This document shows, in pieces, positions 15,710 to 23,796 of a DNA stretch of 64,000 nt (position 1 is its first letter; each line of letters opens with the position of its first letter). Both the position numbers and the translations under genes were made by a program. A model generated the notes under the pieces. The model ran no database searches and had not been told where the DNA came from. It worked only from the letters and a program-made list of their open reading frames with translations. Location: assembly GCA_016220085.1 (NCBI GenBank), contig JACRIN010000033.1, positions 37,942 through 101,941 of the forward strand, written 5' to 3'. This DNA is from Planctomycetota bacterium (GTDB taxonomy: Bacteria; Planctomycetota; UBA1135; GCA-002686595).

Positions 15710-17134
15710 CTACTCGGCGTAACCGAGCTTCTGGAGCATCGCGCGCTCGGATTCGGTCAGGTCGCGGCCTTCCGAGCTGCGTCCGAGCGTCGCGAGCTTG
15801 ACGTAGTCGAAGAGGAACGTCGCGTGCTCCTTCGCCCGCTCGCTCGCGGTGTGAGCGATCGGATGGAGCTCGCCCGGATCGAGCGCGAGATCGAACGCGG
15901 TCACCTTCGCGCCGGTCGTCTGATCGCGGTCGACGAGCGTCTTCCACGGTCCTTCGCAGAGGCCGAAATCGGCGTGCTTGTCGTTGGTCCGCAACACGAT
16001 GCGCCGCCGGTCGGCACCGGACTCCGCGCGCGCGTCGTCGATCGGCACGCCGTCCCACTCGGCGCCCGACGGCACCGGCAGATCGAGCCATTGGCAGAGC
16101 GACGGCATCAGGTCCATCGGCGACACCGTGCGATCGAGCACCTCGGGCGCGCGCTTCCACGAGCTCGGGAACTTGACCACCAACGGCACGCGCAGCATCT
16201 CGGTGAAGAGAGTCGTGTTGTGGCCTTGCTCGCCGTGCTCCCAAAACGCTTCGCCGTGGTCCGACGTGACGATCACCAACGCTTCGTCGTAGAGCCCGGC
16301 CTCGCTCAAGCGACCGAGGATGCGGCCGAGCATCCAGTCGGCGTACGCGAGGTTGCCGTCGTAGAGCGCGCGCACCGCGTCGCGATCGGCCGCGTCGGGC
16401 GGATGGAACTCGTGGCGCATCGGCGTCAGCGAATCGGAATCGCCGTGCGCGAACGGGCCGGCGTAGGCGGAGTCGAGCCAGAGCTCGCGAAAGCACGACG
16501 GCGGGTCGTACGGCTCGTGCGGCTCGAGGATGTGCAGGTAGAAGAACGGCGCGCGCTCGTCCGTCGCGGCGAGCCAACGCTCGAGGATCGGCGGGAAATC
16601 CGAGGCGCGCGCTTGGTGGTACGCCTGGCCGCCTTCGAAGACGTCCGCGGTGCGCCCGTCGGCGACGCGGAACACCTCGGTGAAGTCGTCGAAGCCCTGC
16701 GCGCAGCCGTAGAGCGCGCTGCCGTTGAAGTTCGACACCGCGCCGAACGTGCGCCAACCGGCCGCTTGCAAGCACTCGGCGAGCGTGACGCCGTTCGGGT
16801 CGAGCGTCGTCTTGCGCTGCACGACACCGTGGCGGTCGGGCAGGCGCGCGCTCATCAAGCTCGACACGCTCGCGAGCGTGTACGGCGCCGGCGCGAGCGC
16901 GTTGCGGCACGTCAGGCCGGTCGCGGCGAGCCGGTCGAGATTCGGCGTCGTGCAACGCTCGTAGCCGAGGTGCGAGACGTGCGACGCGGCGAGCGCGTCG
17001 AGCAGCACCAGCACCACCGGGTGCTTCGGCGGCGGACGGCGCGCGGGCTCGCCGTCGCCGCAAGCCGCGACCAGCAAGAGGCACGCGAGCCCGAAACGGT
17101 TCGGGCGGAGCGAGGGCGACGGCGCATGGCTCAC
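15710..17134 (-). CDS. Sulfatase-fold (alkaline phosphatase superfamily) lipoprotein
   Basis: The 474-residue protein has a lipoprotein signal with lipobox L-V-A-A-C (Cys25). Sulfatase-fold motifs follow: V-L-L-D near residue 46, T-T-P-N-L-D-R-L-A (62-70), and T-S-D-H-G-E-A-F-W-E-H-G near residue 290 for metal binding. The nucleophile region reads A-P-Y-T-L-A-S-V-S-S-L-M-S, with Thr86 where formylglycine-type sulfatases have C/S-x-P-S-R. It therefore cannot be a formylglycine sulfatase and is more like the Thr-nucleophile phosphotransferase/phosphodiesterase branch. Substrate is unknown. Confidence 0.82.
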   Translation of the reverse strand: MSHAPSPSLRPNRFGLACLLLVAACGDGEPARRPPPKHPVVLVLLDALAASHVSHLGYERCTTPNLDRLAATGLTCRNALAPAPYTLASVSSLMSARLPDRHGVVQRKTTLDPNGVTLAECLQAAGWRTFGAVSNFNGSALYGCAQGFDDFTEVFRVADGRTADVFEGGQAYHQARASDFPPILERWLAATDERAPFFYLHILEPHEPYDPPSCFRELWLDSAYAGPFAHGDSDSLTPMRHEFHPPDAADRDAVRALYDGNLAYADWMLGRILGRLSEAGLYDEALVIVTSDHGEAFWEHGEQGHNTTLFTEMLRVPLVVKFPSSWKRAPEVLDRTVSPMDLMPSLCQWLDLPVPSGAEWDGVPIDDARAESGADRRRIVLRTNDKHADFGLCEGPWKTLVDRDQTTGAKVTAFDLALDPGELHPIAHTASERAKEHATFLFDYVKLATLGRSSEGRDLTESERAMLQKLGYAE

Positions 17135-17183
17135 GACGCGAGTATACGTGCTCGGGCGGGTCGAGGCCTCGCGCGCGGCTCGC

Positions 17184-17780
17184 TCAACGCTTGGCCGACT
17201 TCTTCGGGGGCGCGGCGGCTTTCTCGAGCGCGGCGGCCTTGGCCTTGGGCGACTTCACGTCACGCGCGGTCGAGCGCACCTTGCCGAGGCTCGCGAGCCC
17301 CGCTTCGTAGCGCGCGATGTACTCCTTCGCGGGCAGCCGCCGGATCGCCTCGCCGACGACCTCGAGCGGGACGTCCTCGAGCTTCTTGAAGCGCACGCAC
17401 GCCTTGCCCATGTCGAGCTTCTTGCCGGTGCGCGTCCACGCCTCGCGGAACCAGCGCGCGTCCGCGGTCTCGCCGTCCGCGCCGCCGGCTCCGCCATCTC
17501 CATCGGCGCCCCCGCAATAGAGGCCCATCAGGTAGATCGAGAAGTAGTTCTTCTGCGACGCGACCGCCGCGAACGGCAGCGGCATCTTCGGCGTGCAGTG
17601 ATAGCCCTCGGGATAGCGCGCGAGCGGCACGTAGTAGCCGATCATCCCGTACTGCATGCCCTCGGCGTAGTCCGAGTCGAGGTTCGCGAGGATCACCTCG
17701 CGCACCGCCTGGACCGCGGCGCGGCGATCGGCGGGGAGCGATTTCAAGTAGACGTCGACGCTGGCGGCTTTCGATTGCAT
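17184..17780 (-). CDS. DUF1801 family protein with Lys/Ala-rich tail
   Basis: The 198-residue protein matches the DUF1801 (YdhG-like) fold: V-D-V-Y-L-K-S-L-P-A-D-R-R near the start, then M-Q-Y-G-M-I-G-Y-Y-V-P, and K-N-Y-F-S-I-Y-L-M-G. In the middle is a Gly/Asp-rich insertion (about residues 90-105) not typical of the family. The C-terminus (about 165-198) is Lys/Ala/Pro-rich, resembling nucleic-acid-binding tails. Function of the family is not established. It is divergent from a DUF1428 gene across 191 bp. Confidence 0.82.
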   Translation of the reverse strand: MQSKAASVDVYLKSLPADRRAAVQAVREVILANLDSDYAEGMQYGMIGYYVPLARYPEGYHCTPKMPLPFAAVASQKNYFSIYLMGLYCGGADGDGGAGGADGETADARWFREAWTRTGKKLDMGKACVRFKKLEDVPLEVVGEAIRRLPAKEYIARYEAGLASLGKVRSTARDVKSPKAKAAALEKAAAPPKKSAKR

Positions 17781-17971
17781 GGCGAGCTCCTTCGCGGCCG
17801 CACACGATCGCCGAGTTCGCCCGGTGGCGCAAGGCAGCGCTTCGAAGACCCAGACTCCGCCGCGGACGCGCGCGACGCGCTCGTCGACCAGCGCTACGAT
17901 CCGAGCGCTCGGCCGCTGCGAGTCGTCGCCGCGGGCCGAGCGCGATCCTCGTCCCCCTCCGGAGCTCGAAC

Positions 17972-18331
17972 ATGGCCCGCTACGTCGATGGATTCCTCCT
18001 CGCGGTCCCGAAGAAAAACCTCGCCGCGTACAAGCGCATGGCCCGCCTCGGGTCGAAGGTGTGGTGCGATCACGGCGCGCTGGCGTACTGCGAGTGCGCT
18101 GCCGATGACCTCACCGTCAAGTGCGGCGTGCCGTTTCCGAAGGTGCTGAGGCTCAAGCCGACCGAGACCGTCGTCTTCGCGTGGATCGTCTACCGCTCGC
18201 GCAAGGAGCGCGACCGCATCAATGCCAAGGTGATGGCCGATCCGCGCCTCGCGAAGTGGATGCAGATGTCGATGCCGTTCGACATGAATCGCATGAGCTC
18301 CGGCGGGTTCCAAGTGCTCGTCGAAGCGTGA
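17972..18331 (+). CDS. DUF1428 (YbaA-like) protein
   Basis: The 119-residue protein has the DUF1428 pattern: M-A-R-Y-V-D-G-F-L-L-A-V-P-K-K at the start, then K-P-T-E-T-V-V-F-A-W-I-V-Y-R-S, and a Met-rich C-terminal part (W-M-Q-M-S-M-P-F-D-M-N-R-M). The fold is a ferredoxin-like dimer and function is unknown. GGAG lies a few bases upstream of the ATG. A VOC-domain gene follows 22 bp downstream on the same strand. Confidence 0.87.
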   Translation: MARYVDGFLLAVPKKNLAAYKRMARLGSKVWCDHGALAYCECAADDLTVKCGVPFPKVLRLKPTETVVFAWIVYRSRKERDRINAKVMADPRLAKWMQMSMPFDMNRMSSGGFQVLVEA

Positions 18332-18353
18332 AGTCGGTCCACCGCGACTCGCC

Positions 18354-18800
18354 ATGTGCCCTCCGACCTGTCCTCCGTCGGCCGCGATCCACCGCCTGAT
18401 TCCGTACGCGCACGTCGCCGACGTCGAGCGCTCGCTCGCGTTCTACGAAACGATCGGCCTCACTCGCGGCGACACGCTGACGGGCAGCGCCGGCAAGCTC
18501 GTGTGGGGCTCGCTCCATCGCGGAACCGCGCGCCTCTTCCTCGCGCTCGCCGACGGCCCGATCGCCGCCGAGGAGCAGGCGGTGCTCTTCTACCTCCACA
18601 CCGAAGACGCCCGCGGCTTGCGCGAGCACGTGCTCGCGTGCGGCGTGCGCGACGGAGGTCCGTTCCTCGGTCGGCCCGAGCCCCTGCACCCGCGCGGCGT
18701 GCTCTTCGACTTGAAGTTCCCCCACTACATGCCCGCGGGCGAGCTGCGGCTGCACGACCCGGATGGCTACGTGCTGCTGATCGGTCAACCGGCGTCGTAG
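18354..18800 (+). CDS. VOC (glyoxalase/bleomycin-resistance fold) family protein
   Basis: The 148-residue protein is a single glyoxalase-fold module: I-P-Y-A-H-V-A-D-V-E-R-S-L-A-F-Y, then V-L-F-Y-L-H-T, and the terminal strand E-L-R-L-H-D-P-D-G-Y-V-L-L-I-G. These signatures typify VOC proteins that bind a metal through His/Glu. The substrate cannot be told. A start a few codons later is possible because the first residues are Pro/Cys-rich. It probably forms a transcription unit with the DUF1428 gene. Confidence 0.85.
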   Translation: MCPPTCPPSAAIHRLIPYAHVADVERSLAFYETIGLTRGDTLTGSAGKLVWGSLHRGTARLFLALADGPIAAEEQAVLFYLHTEDARGLREHVLACGVRDGGPFLGRPEPLHPRGVLFDLKFPHYMPAGELRLHDPDGYVLLIGQPAS

Positions 18801-18850
18801 CGCGACCGCGACGCGTCGGCGCGTTGACTCGCGGAGACCGACGGGCGACG

Positions 18851-19768
18851 ATGCGCGCGTCGCCGGCTCTCCACGCCATCTCCGACGATCCGCACCGATC
18901 CCCGGAGCCGCGCGAGTCGCAAGGGCCGCGCGGTTCGCGAGAACCGCACGAACCGGGCGCGCCGCTCGCCGAGTGGGATGCGGGCACGCTCGGCTGCGGC
19001 GAGCTCGTGCTGGAGCTCCGCACCCGGATCGTCGCGCTGCCCGGTCCGTACCTGTTGACGCGCACGATGTGGCTCGAGTGCGTCTCCGACCGCGCGTACG
19101 CCGATCGCGAAGCGCTCGCGCGCGACGTCGTGCGCGTGTTGCGCGAGGAGCTCGCGCACTTGCTCGCCGACGGCGTCGCGTTGGTGCAATTCGACGAGCC
19201 CGTGCTCTCGGAGGTCGTGTTCGGGCGCGCGCGCCAGAACCGCTCGTTCATGTGCGGCGCGCTCGGCGAGAAGCTCGACGTCGAGCCCGAGCTCGCGTTC
19301 GCCGCGCGGCTGCTCGACGAACTCGGCGCCGGCTTGCCGAGCGACCGGCTCGCGCTCCACGTCTGCCGAGGGAACTGGTCGCCCGACGAGACCGTCGCGC
19401 TCAGCGGCGACTACACCGCGCTCTTGCCGCTGCTCGCGCGCGTCCCGATGCGGACGCTGTTCCTCGAGCTCTGCACGCCGCGCGCCGGCGACGAACACGT
19501 GCTCGCCGCTCTGCCGCCCGAGAAGCGCGTCGGCGTCGGCGTCGTGAACCAGAAGCACGCCGCGATCGAGTCGCGGGAAGCGATCTGCACGGAGGCCGAG
19601 CGCGTGATCGAGTACCTCGGACCCGATCGGGTGCTCCTGAACCCCGACTGCGGCTTCGCGACGTTCGCCGACAACCCGCTCGCGGATCGCACGATCGCGC
19701 AAGCCAAGCTCGCGGCGAGCGCCGCCGCGGCCCGCGTGCTGCGCGCGCGCCACGGACTCGGCGGCTGA
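18851..19768 (+). CDS. MetE-type (cobalamin-independent) methionine synthase-like protein, N-terminal half of the usual domain missing
   Basis: The 305-residue protein matches the C-terminal catalytic barrel of MetE. V-A-L-P-G-P-Y-L-L-T corresponds to the usual V-P-G-P-F-T segment, and L-V-Q-F-D-E-P follows. The four zinc ligands can be placed: His170 and Cys172 (L-H-V-C-R-G), Glu206 (L-F-L-E-L-C) and Cys267 (N-P-D-C-G-F). Single-domain relatives start with an additional ~100 residues carrying a V-G-S-F/Y-P motif; here that stretch is absent. The first 40 residues are Pro/Arg/Ser-rich. The frame upstream of the ATG at 18851 is open but antisense-like. It may be a methyltransferase with an altered methyl donor. 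Confidence 0.75.
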   Translation: MRASPALHAISDDPHRSPEPRESQGPRGSREPHEPGAPLAEWDAGTLGCGELVLELRTRIVALPGPYLLTRTMWLECVSDRAYADREALARDVVRVLREELAHLLADGVALVQFDEPVLSEVVFGRARQNRSFMCGALGEKLDVEPELAFAARLLDELGAGLPSDRLALHVCRGNWSPDETVALSGDYTALLPLLARVPMRTLFLELCTPRAGDEHVLAALPPEKRVGVGVVNQKHAAIESREAICTEAERVIEYLGPDRVLLNPDCGFATFADNPLADRTIAQAKLAASAAAARVLRARHGLGG

Positions 19769-19868
19769 GCTCGTCTTGGTTCGCGCGGATGCGCGACGAT
19801 CGAATGGCACGAGCGCCGCGTTCCCCAACTTCCGTCGGGGGCACGCAGCGCTCGGTTCGAACGTTCGA

Positions 19869-19895
19869 GGCCGGCCACCACCAAGGCAGCCGGCC
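19869..19895. terminator. Possible terminator hairpin between convergent genes
   Basis: GGCCGGC (19869-19875) and GCCGGCC (19889-19895) form a 7-bp perfect stem with a 13-nt loop, between the MetE-like gene and a convergent secreted-protein gene. Just upstream is a perfect 12-bp palindrome, TCGAACGTTCGA (19857-19868). No T-tract follows, so the assignment is tentative. Confidence 0.25.
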
Positions 19896-19949
19896 GCGAG
19901 AATCTAGAACAGCGCGAACGTCGACCGGGAGTCGACAGGTCCACCCATA

Positions 19950-20993
19950 TCAAGGTCCGACGGTGAGCCGCAGTCCGTTGCTCAGGCTGGTGGTGAACGC
20001 GTCGTTCGGGTCGCGCGCCCACCATTGGAAGTAAACCGTCGCGCCGGCGACCAGGTTCGGATCGGTGCCGCCCTGGATCAGCCCGTTCAGGTCGAAGGCG
20101 TACGTCCCGGTGCAATCGGTGCCCGTCGGGCTGCCGCCGGAGTTCTGCACCGCGGTGCGCGTGACCGGGAGCTTGACGCAGAGATGGCCGCCCTGGAACG
20201 CGACGCCGTTCGCTTGCTGGCCGTAGAAGAGCAGGCCGTTCTTCTTGTTCAGGAACTGGGCGCCGCGGATCGCGCAAGCGCTCGCGCTCGACGCGCTCGG
20301 GCAGCCCTCGAAGCCGATCTTCGGCAGGCACGAGAGCGAGTTGGGTTTGGACGTGCAGTAGACCGACGCTTCCGAGGCGGGACACGGCAGCTCGTACTGC
20401 AGGTGGTCGACTTCGATGCCGCCGGCCGTGTGCTGGATCGTGATCGAGCCGATGCCGCCCGCCCACTCGACGCCGTAGAAGCGATCCTCGGCCGTCGTTC
20501 CCCAGTAGCTGCTGTCGCCTTGTCCGTTCGCGACACTGGTGCCGAGCGACACCCCGAGCGCGTCGAACGCCTCGAACGTGACCGTGGCGGCGGGACCGCC
20601 GTCGGTCCACACGATGCCGACCTTGGTCGGCAGGCCTCCGAGCCCGTTCGCGTTGAACACGAAATTGATCACGGCGCCGCCGCCGCCGAAGTACGAATCG
20701 CAATCGGCGCACGCCCCGTTGCCGAGCACGCCGTCGTCGGCATCGACCGAGTCGATGATCGAAGCAGGGTACTGCGTGCTCGTGACCACGCCGCTCGGCG
20801 ACGTGACGCCGGGCGTGTTCAAGAGCCCGTCCTCGAAGTCCTCGAGGGCGAAGCCGCCGGAGCCGAGCGCGAACGGGCTGTCCGCGGTGCTGAAGTACGG
20901 CGTCGGGCCGTGGAAGGTCTGCGCGGCGGCGGGCAGCGCGCCGAGGGCGAAGAAGGCGGCGAAAACGGTCGTGGAGAGCATTCGATGCAGCAT
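19950..20993 (-). CDS. Secreted protein with planctomycete-type Cys-rich C-terminal module
   Basis: The 347-residue protein has a signal peptide (residues 1-25, ending A-A-A-Q). Residues about 30-205 form a beta-rich domain with W-T-D-G-G-P-A-A-T-V-T-F-E-A-F-D-A, resembling lectin-like folds seen in exported proteins. From about residue 213 begins a module with V-Y-C-T-S-K-P-N-S-L-S-C, then N-K-K-N-G-L-L-F-Y, F-Q-G-G-H-L-C-V, S-G-G and W-W-A-R-D-P. The same module ends the RCC1 protein at 32079-34358, and related versions end two more secreted proteins in this window. It may be a sorting or surface-attachment domain. Function of the N-terminal part is unknown. Confidence 0.75.
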   Translation of the reverse strand: MLHRMLSTTVFAAFFALGALPAAAQTFHGPTPYFSTADSPFALGSGGFALEDFEDGLLNTPGVTSPSGVVTSTQYPASIIDSVDADDGVLGNGACADCDSYFGGGGAVINFVFNANGLGGLPTKVGIVWTDGGPAATVTFEAFDALGVSLGTSVANGQGDSSYWGTTAEDRFYGVEWAGGIGSITIQHTAGGIEVDHLQYELPCPASEASVYCTSKPNSLSCLPKIGFEGCPSASSASACAIRGAQFLNKKNGLLFYGQQANGVAFQGGHLCVKLPVTRTAVQNSGGSPTGTDCTGTYAFDLNGLIQGGTDPNLVAGATVYFQWWARDPNDAFTTSLSNGLRLTVGP

Positions 20994-21401
20994 GGGATCC
21001 TCGATGGGGTACGGGTTCGTGCATCTCGAATGCGGATCGGGCGGCGAGCGTTACCGCCGGGCACGAGGAATTCGGAGGAGAGCCCCTCCACGCGGGCACT
21101 CGGCCGCGCGGGGCCGCGCTCCGCCCTGCCGGAACGCGCTTCGAGCCCCCAACCGGCGTCGAACACCGCGCGCGGCTCGCCGAGGCGAACCGAGCGACGC
21201 CCTCGACCCGCCAGCGCGCGACCGGCGAATTCGACCTCGGCCTGCGCGGCGAGCGCCCCATGCAGTCGCGCGCGAACCCGGACGGCGCGCGCGAACTCAC
21301 GAGCGCGCGCTCACGCAATCGCACGAGCTAACGCGGTCGCACGAGCCCGCAACTCCACGAGCCACGAGCACACGCCGACCTCGCACGCTCGCCTTCCGCG
21401 C
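20994..21401. other. Intergenic stretch without a recognisable gene
   Basis: These 408 bp precede the secreted-protein gene (its promoter should be near 20994-21060) and follow the unknown gene at 21402. No open frame has a recognisable protein pattern. Around 21290-21370 there is a run of short CACGAGC-like repeats with no evident role. Confidence 0.4.
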
Positions 21402-22148
21402 TCAGAACTCGCCGGTCATCCGCGCGTGCCAGGCCTCGAGCGACGCTTGGACGAAATAGAGCCGCGTGCGCGCGTGGCAGGTCTGGCCGGGCGCGAGCGG
21501 GCCGAAGCTCGGCGCGCTGTGGACGCACGAGAACTCGAGGTTGTGGAAGAGAAAACCCGCGGGCTTCGACACCGTCGCGGCGAGACACGTCCCGTCGCGC
21601 GAACGGAGCGCGAGCCAGCCTTCGAGCACGACGTTCGATGTCGCCAGAAACTTCGCCATGAACCCGAACTCGTCCGCCGCCGGAGCTCCGACCGCGCTGT
21701 AGACCTGCACCGTCGGACGCGGATTGAAGCGCCGATGCATCGTCACCAACCGCCGGAAGGAGCCGTTCGCTCGCCCCCAAAACCGCATCCCCTCGTGATC
21801 GCGGAGCGGCGTCGCCGGACCGCAGTTGCAGCAGTTGAACGCGAAGCTGTGCGTCCAATGCCGGACGCTCTCGTTGGTGACCGACGCTTCGAGATCGACG
21901 TAGTCGAACGCGGGGAGGACGTCGAGCTGGTAGCTGAGCTCGCCGACGGTCTGCCCGGTCGAACGCCACGCACCCTGGCCGAGCGACGACCACGTCGCGC
22001 CCATGTCGAGCGGCGTGCACGGCTGCGCCGCGTCGCCGATGAACTCGGGCACGTTGAGGCGCACGTACTCGCCCGGGAAGCACGCGAGGTTGGTCAGCTC
22101 GCCGTTCATCTTGCCGGCGCACGGCGTGAACGTGATCGCGGCGGTCAC
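21402..22148 (-). CDS. Protein of unknown function coupled to the SUMF1-fold gene
   Basis: The 248-residue protein starts at a GTG that overlaps the previous stop (GTGA). No signal peptide or transmembrane helix is seen. It is beta-rich and has several cysteines, including F-N-C-C-N-C-G-P near residue 108, and aromatic/His patches such as R-H-W-T-H-S-F-A-F. I do not recognise the family. Being the downstream partner of a SUMF1-fold protein in a coupled pair suggests a shared pathway. It could be a modified substrate or a second enzyme, but nothing in the sequence decides this. Confidence 0.65.
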   Translation of the reverse strand: MTAAITFTPCAGKMNGELTNLACFPGEYVRLNVPEFIGDAAQPCTPLDMGATWSSLGQGAWRSTGQTVGELSYQLDVLPAFDYVDLEASVTNESVRHWTHSFAFNCCNCGPATPLRDHEGMRFWGRANGSFRRLVTMHRRFNPRPTVQVYSAVGAPAADEFGFMAKFLATSNVVLEGWLALRSRDGTCLAATVSKPAGFLFHNLEFSCVHSAPSFGPLAPGQTCHARTRLYFVQASLEAWHARMTGEF

Positions 22149-22954
22149 GACACGTCCTTCGCGCAACGGAATCCGAGGAAGGCATTCCAGACGGTCGAGA
22201 ACGCGGTCATGTTGCGGGCCGCGGGGCGGAGGTGGACGAGCTCGTGATTCATCCACGAACCGCCCTTGACGTACGACGTCGAACTCGCCGGTCCGTCCGC
22301 GCACCACTCGGCGACGTTGCCGACGAGCTCGTGCACGCCGAAGGGACTCACGCCGAGCGGGTGCATGCCGACAGGACTCGTCCCCGGACCGGCGGACAGC
22401 GGATCGGAGTTCCACCGACACGCCGCGGGATCGAAGACGTCGCCCCACGGATAGGTGTTGCCGTGGAGACCGCGCGCGGCCTTCTCCCACTCCGCTTCGG
22501 TCGGCAAGCGCACGCCCGCCCAGGCGGCGAAGGCGAGCGCGTCGACGTGGGTGATCGCGGTCACCGGATGCGTGAGCTGGGACTTCGGCGGCTGACCCGC
22601 GAGCCACGTCGGCGGCGCGTGGTAGCCGGTCGCCGCGACGAAGACCGAGTATTCGAGCACGGTCACCGGGAACTTCGCGATCGCGAAGGTCGGCACGTCG
22701 ACGAGCCGGAGCGGGAGCTCGCCGTCGAACCACGTCGGGTGCACGTCGTGATCGCGGGAGAGCGCGGCGATCTCCGCGGCGTCGGTGCCCATCCAGAACG
22801 GGCCGCCGGGGATCGTCACCATGCGTTTGTCGAGCGCACGGAGCACGCCGACCGACGCCTTCGGGCCTGCGCTCGCGAGTCCGGGCGCGAGCGCGAGGAT
22901 TCCGAGACTCGCGACCGAGTGCTGCAAGCAAGCGCGACGCGTGAACACGCGCAT
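22145..22954 (-). CDS. SUMF1-fold (formylglycine-generating-enzyme-like) Tat-exported protein lacking FGE catalytic cysteines
   Basis: The 269-residue protein begins with a twin-arginine-like leader (T-R-R-A-C-L-Q) and a hydrophobic stretch ending A-S-A. The domain shows the FGE-sulfatase family pattern: M-V-T-I-P-G-G-P-F-W-M-G, L-P-T-E-A-E-W-E-K-A-A-R-G, Y-P-W-G, G-N-V-A-E-W, K-G-G-S-W and a final L-G-F-R-C-A. In true FGE the segment after G-G-S carries the two redox cysteines. Here it reads W-M-N-H-E-L-V-H, with neither Cys. It therefore belongs to the wider SUMF1-fold group and is unlikely to make formylglycine. The next gene is coupled to it by GTGA. Confidence 0.85.
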   Translation of the reverse strand: MRVFTRRACLQHSVASLGILALAPGLASAGPKASVGVLRALDKRMVTIPGGPFWMGTDAAEIAALSRDHDVHPTWFDGELPLRLVDVPTFAIAKFPVTVLEYSVFVAATGYHAPPTWLAGQPPKSQLTHPVTAITHVDALAFAAWAGVRLPTEAEWEKAARGLHGNTYPWGDVFDPAACRWNSDPLSAGPGTSPVGMHPLGVSPFGVHELVGNVAEWCADGPASSTSYVKGGSWMNHELVHLRPAARNMTAFSTVWNAFLGFRCAKDVS

Positions 22955-23210
22955 CGAGTCCGATTCCTCTAGCCAGCGCTCCGCCGATTCGAAGCGATCG
23001 AGTCACCGTAGTCGAGTCGGTCGGAAGCTGCGGCTTGGCCTCAGGGAGTAGCTCGCTGCAAAAGAGTTCCCCGCTCGGCCGCGGGCGAGTTCGGTCGAAG
23101 GTCGGAGCGCGAGCGTGGTTCGCGTGGCGCGTTCGGCGTCGCGCAGAGTCGCGCACGGTGTCGAGCACGGCGTCGAGCGCGTCCCATCCGCGCGGTGCGT
23201 TCGGCGAGCG

Positions 23211-23501
23211 CTAGTCGGCGCGCTTCGCGCCCGGCAGCGAGCCCGTAACGCCAGTCGCGACCTCGTAGAGCACGTCGGAGTCGATATCCGCTCCGTTCGG
23301 CCACATCACGGTGAATGTCTCCGGATGCACGGCGACGCGCGCGAAGAACGCGGGCTCGCAAAGCGGCGCGAACACACCTTCGAACGGCACGAGCCGCGCG
23401 ACATCGACCTCGCCGCTCGCCCCATCGCGAAACCGCACCGCGATACGCGTCCCCGCGCTCGCCCGCACGTCGATCACGTCGTGTTCCATGGCGACCTTCA
23501 T
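23211..23501 (-). CDS. DUF2442 family protein
   Basis: The 96-residue protein fits DUF2442: V-I-D-V-R-A-S-A-G-T-R-I-A-V-R-F-R-D-G, then V-D-V-A-R-L-V-P-F-E-G-V-F-A-P-L, and F-T-V-M-W-P-N-G-A-D-I-D-S-D-V-L-Y-E. The family is often found beside DUF4160 genes in putative toxin-antitoxin pairs. No DUF4160 gene is visible on either side. I use the ATG at 23501, which begins the conserved region; the open frame upstream is antisense-like. Confidence 0.85.
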   Translation of the reverse strand: MKVAMEHDVIDVRASAGTRIAVRFRDGASGEVDVARLVPFEGVFAPLCEPAFFARVAVHPETFTVMWPNGADIDSDVLYEVATGVTGSLPGAKRAD

Positions 23502-23796
23502 CCTAGCGGCGCGATCCCGCGAAGTGGCGAGTGGTTCCGAGGCAGGTCCCGGTGCGTGAGCCGATTCCGCCGTCCTACAACCGCACCCTCTGCCCGCATG
23601 CCCACGACGTCCCACGGCGGCGACACGCGCCCGTCCTCGACGGTCCGCGTTCGCCATCCGGTATCGAATGCAATCCACGCTCGGTCGTTCGACTGTGGTT
23701 GGCGCCACGTTTCATCGGGCAGAACTCTTCCGGTTAGATAGCACCCGCAATGAACCGACACGCGAGTCGCGCGCGGAGACCCCGCAGTTGGCACGT

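Noticed and set aside
23211..23796. DUF2442/DUF4160 toxin-antitoxin pair
   Set aside because: Only the DUF2442 gene is present; no DUF4160 pattern was found on either side.
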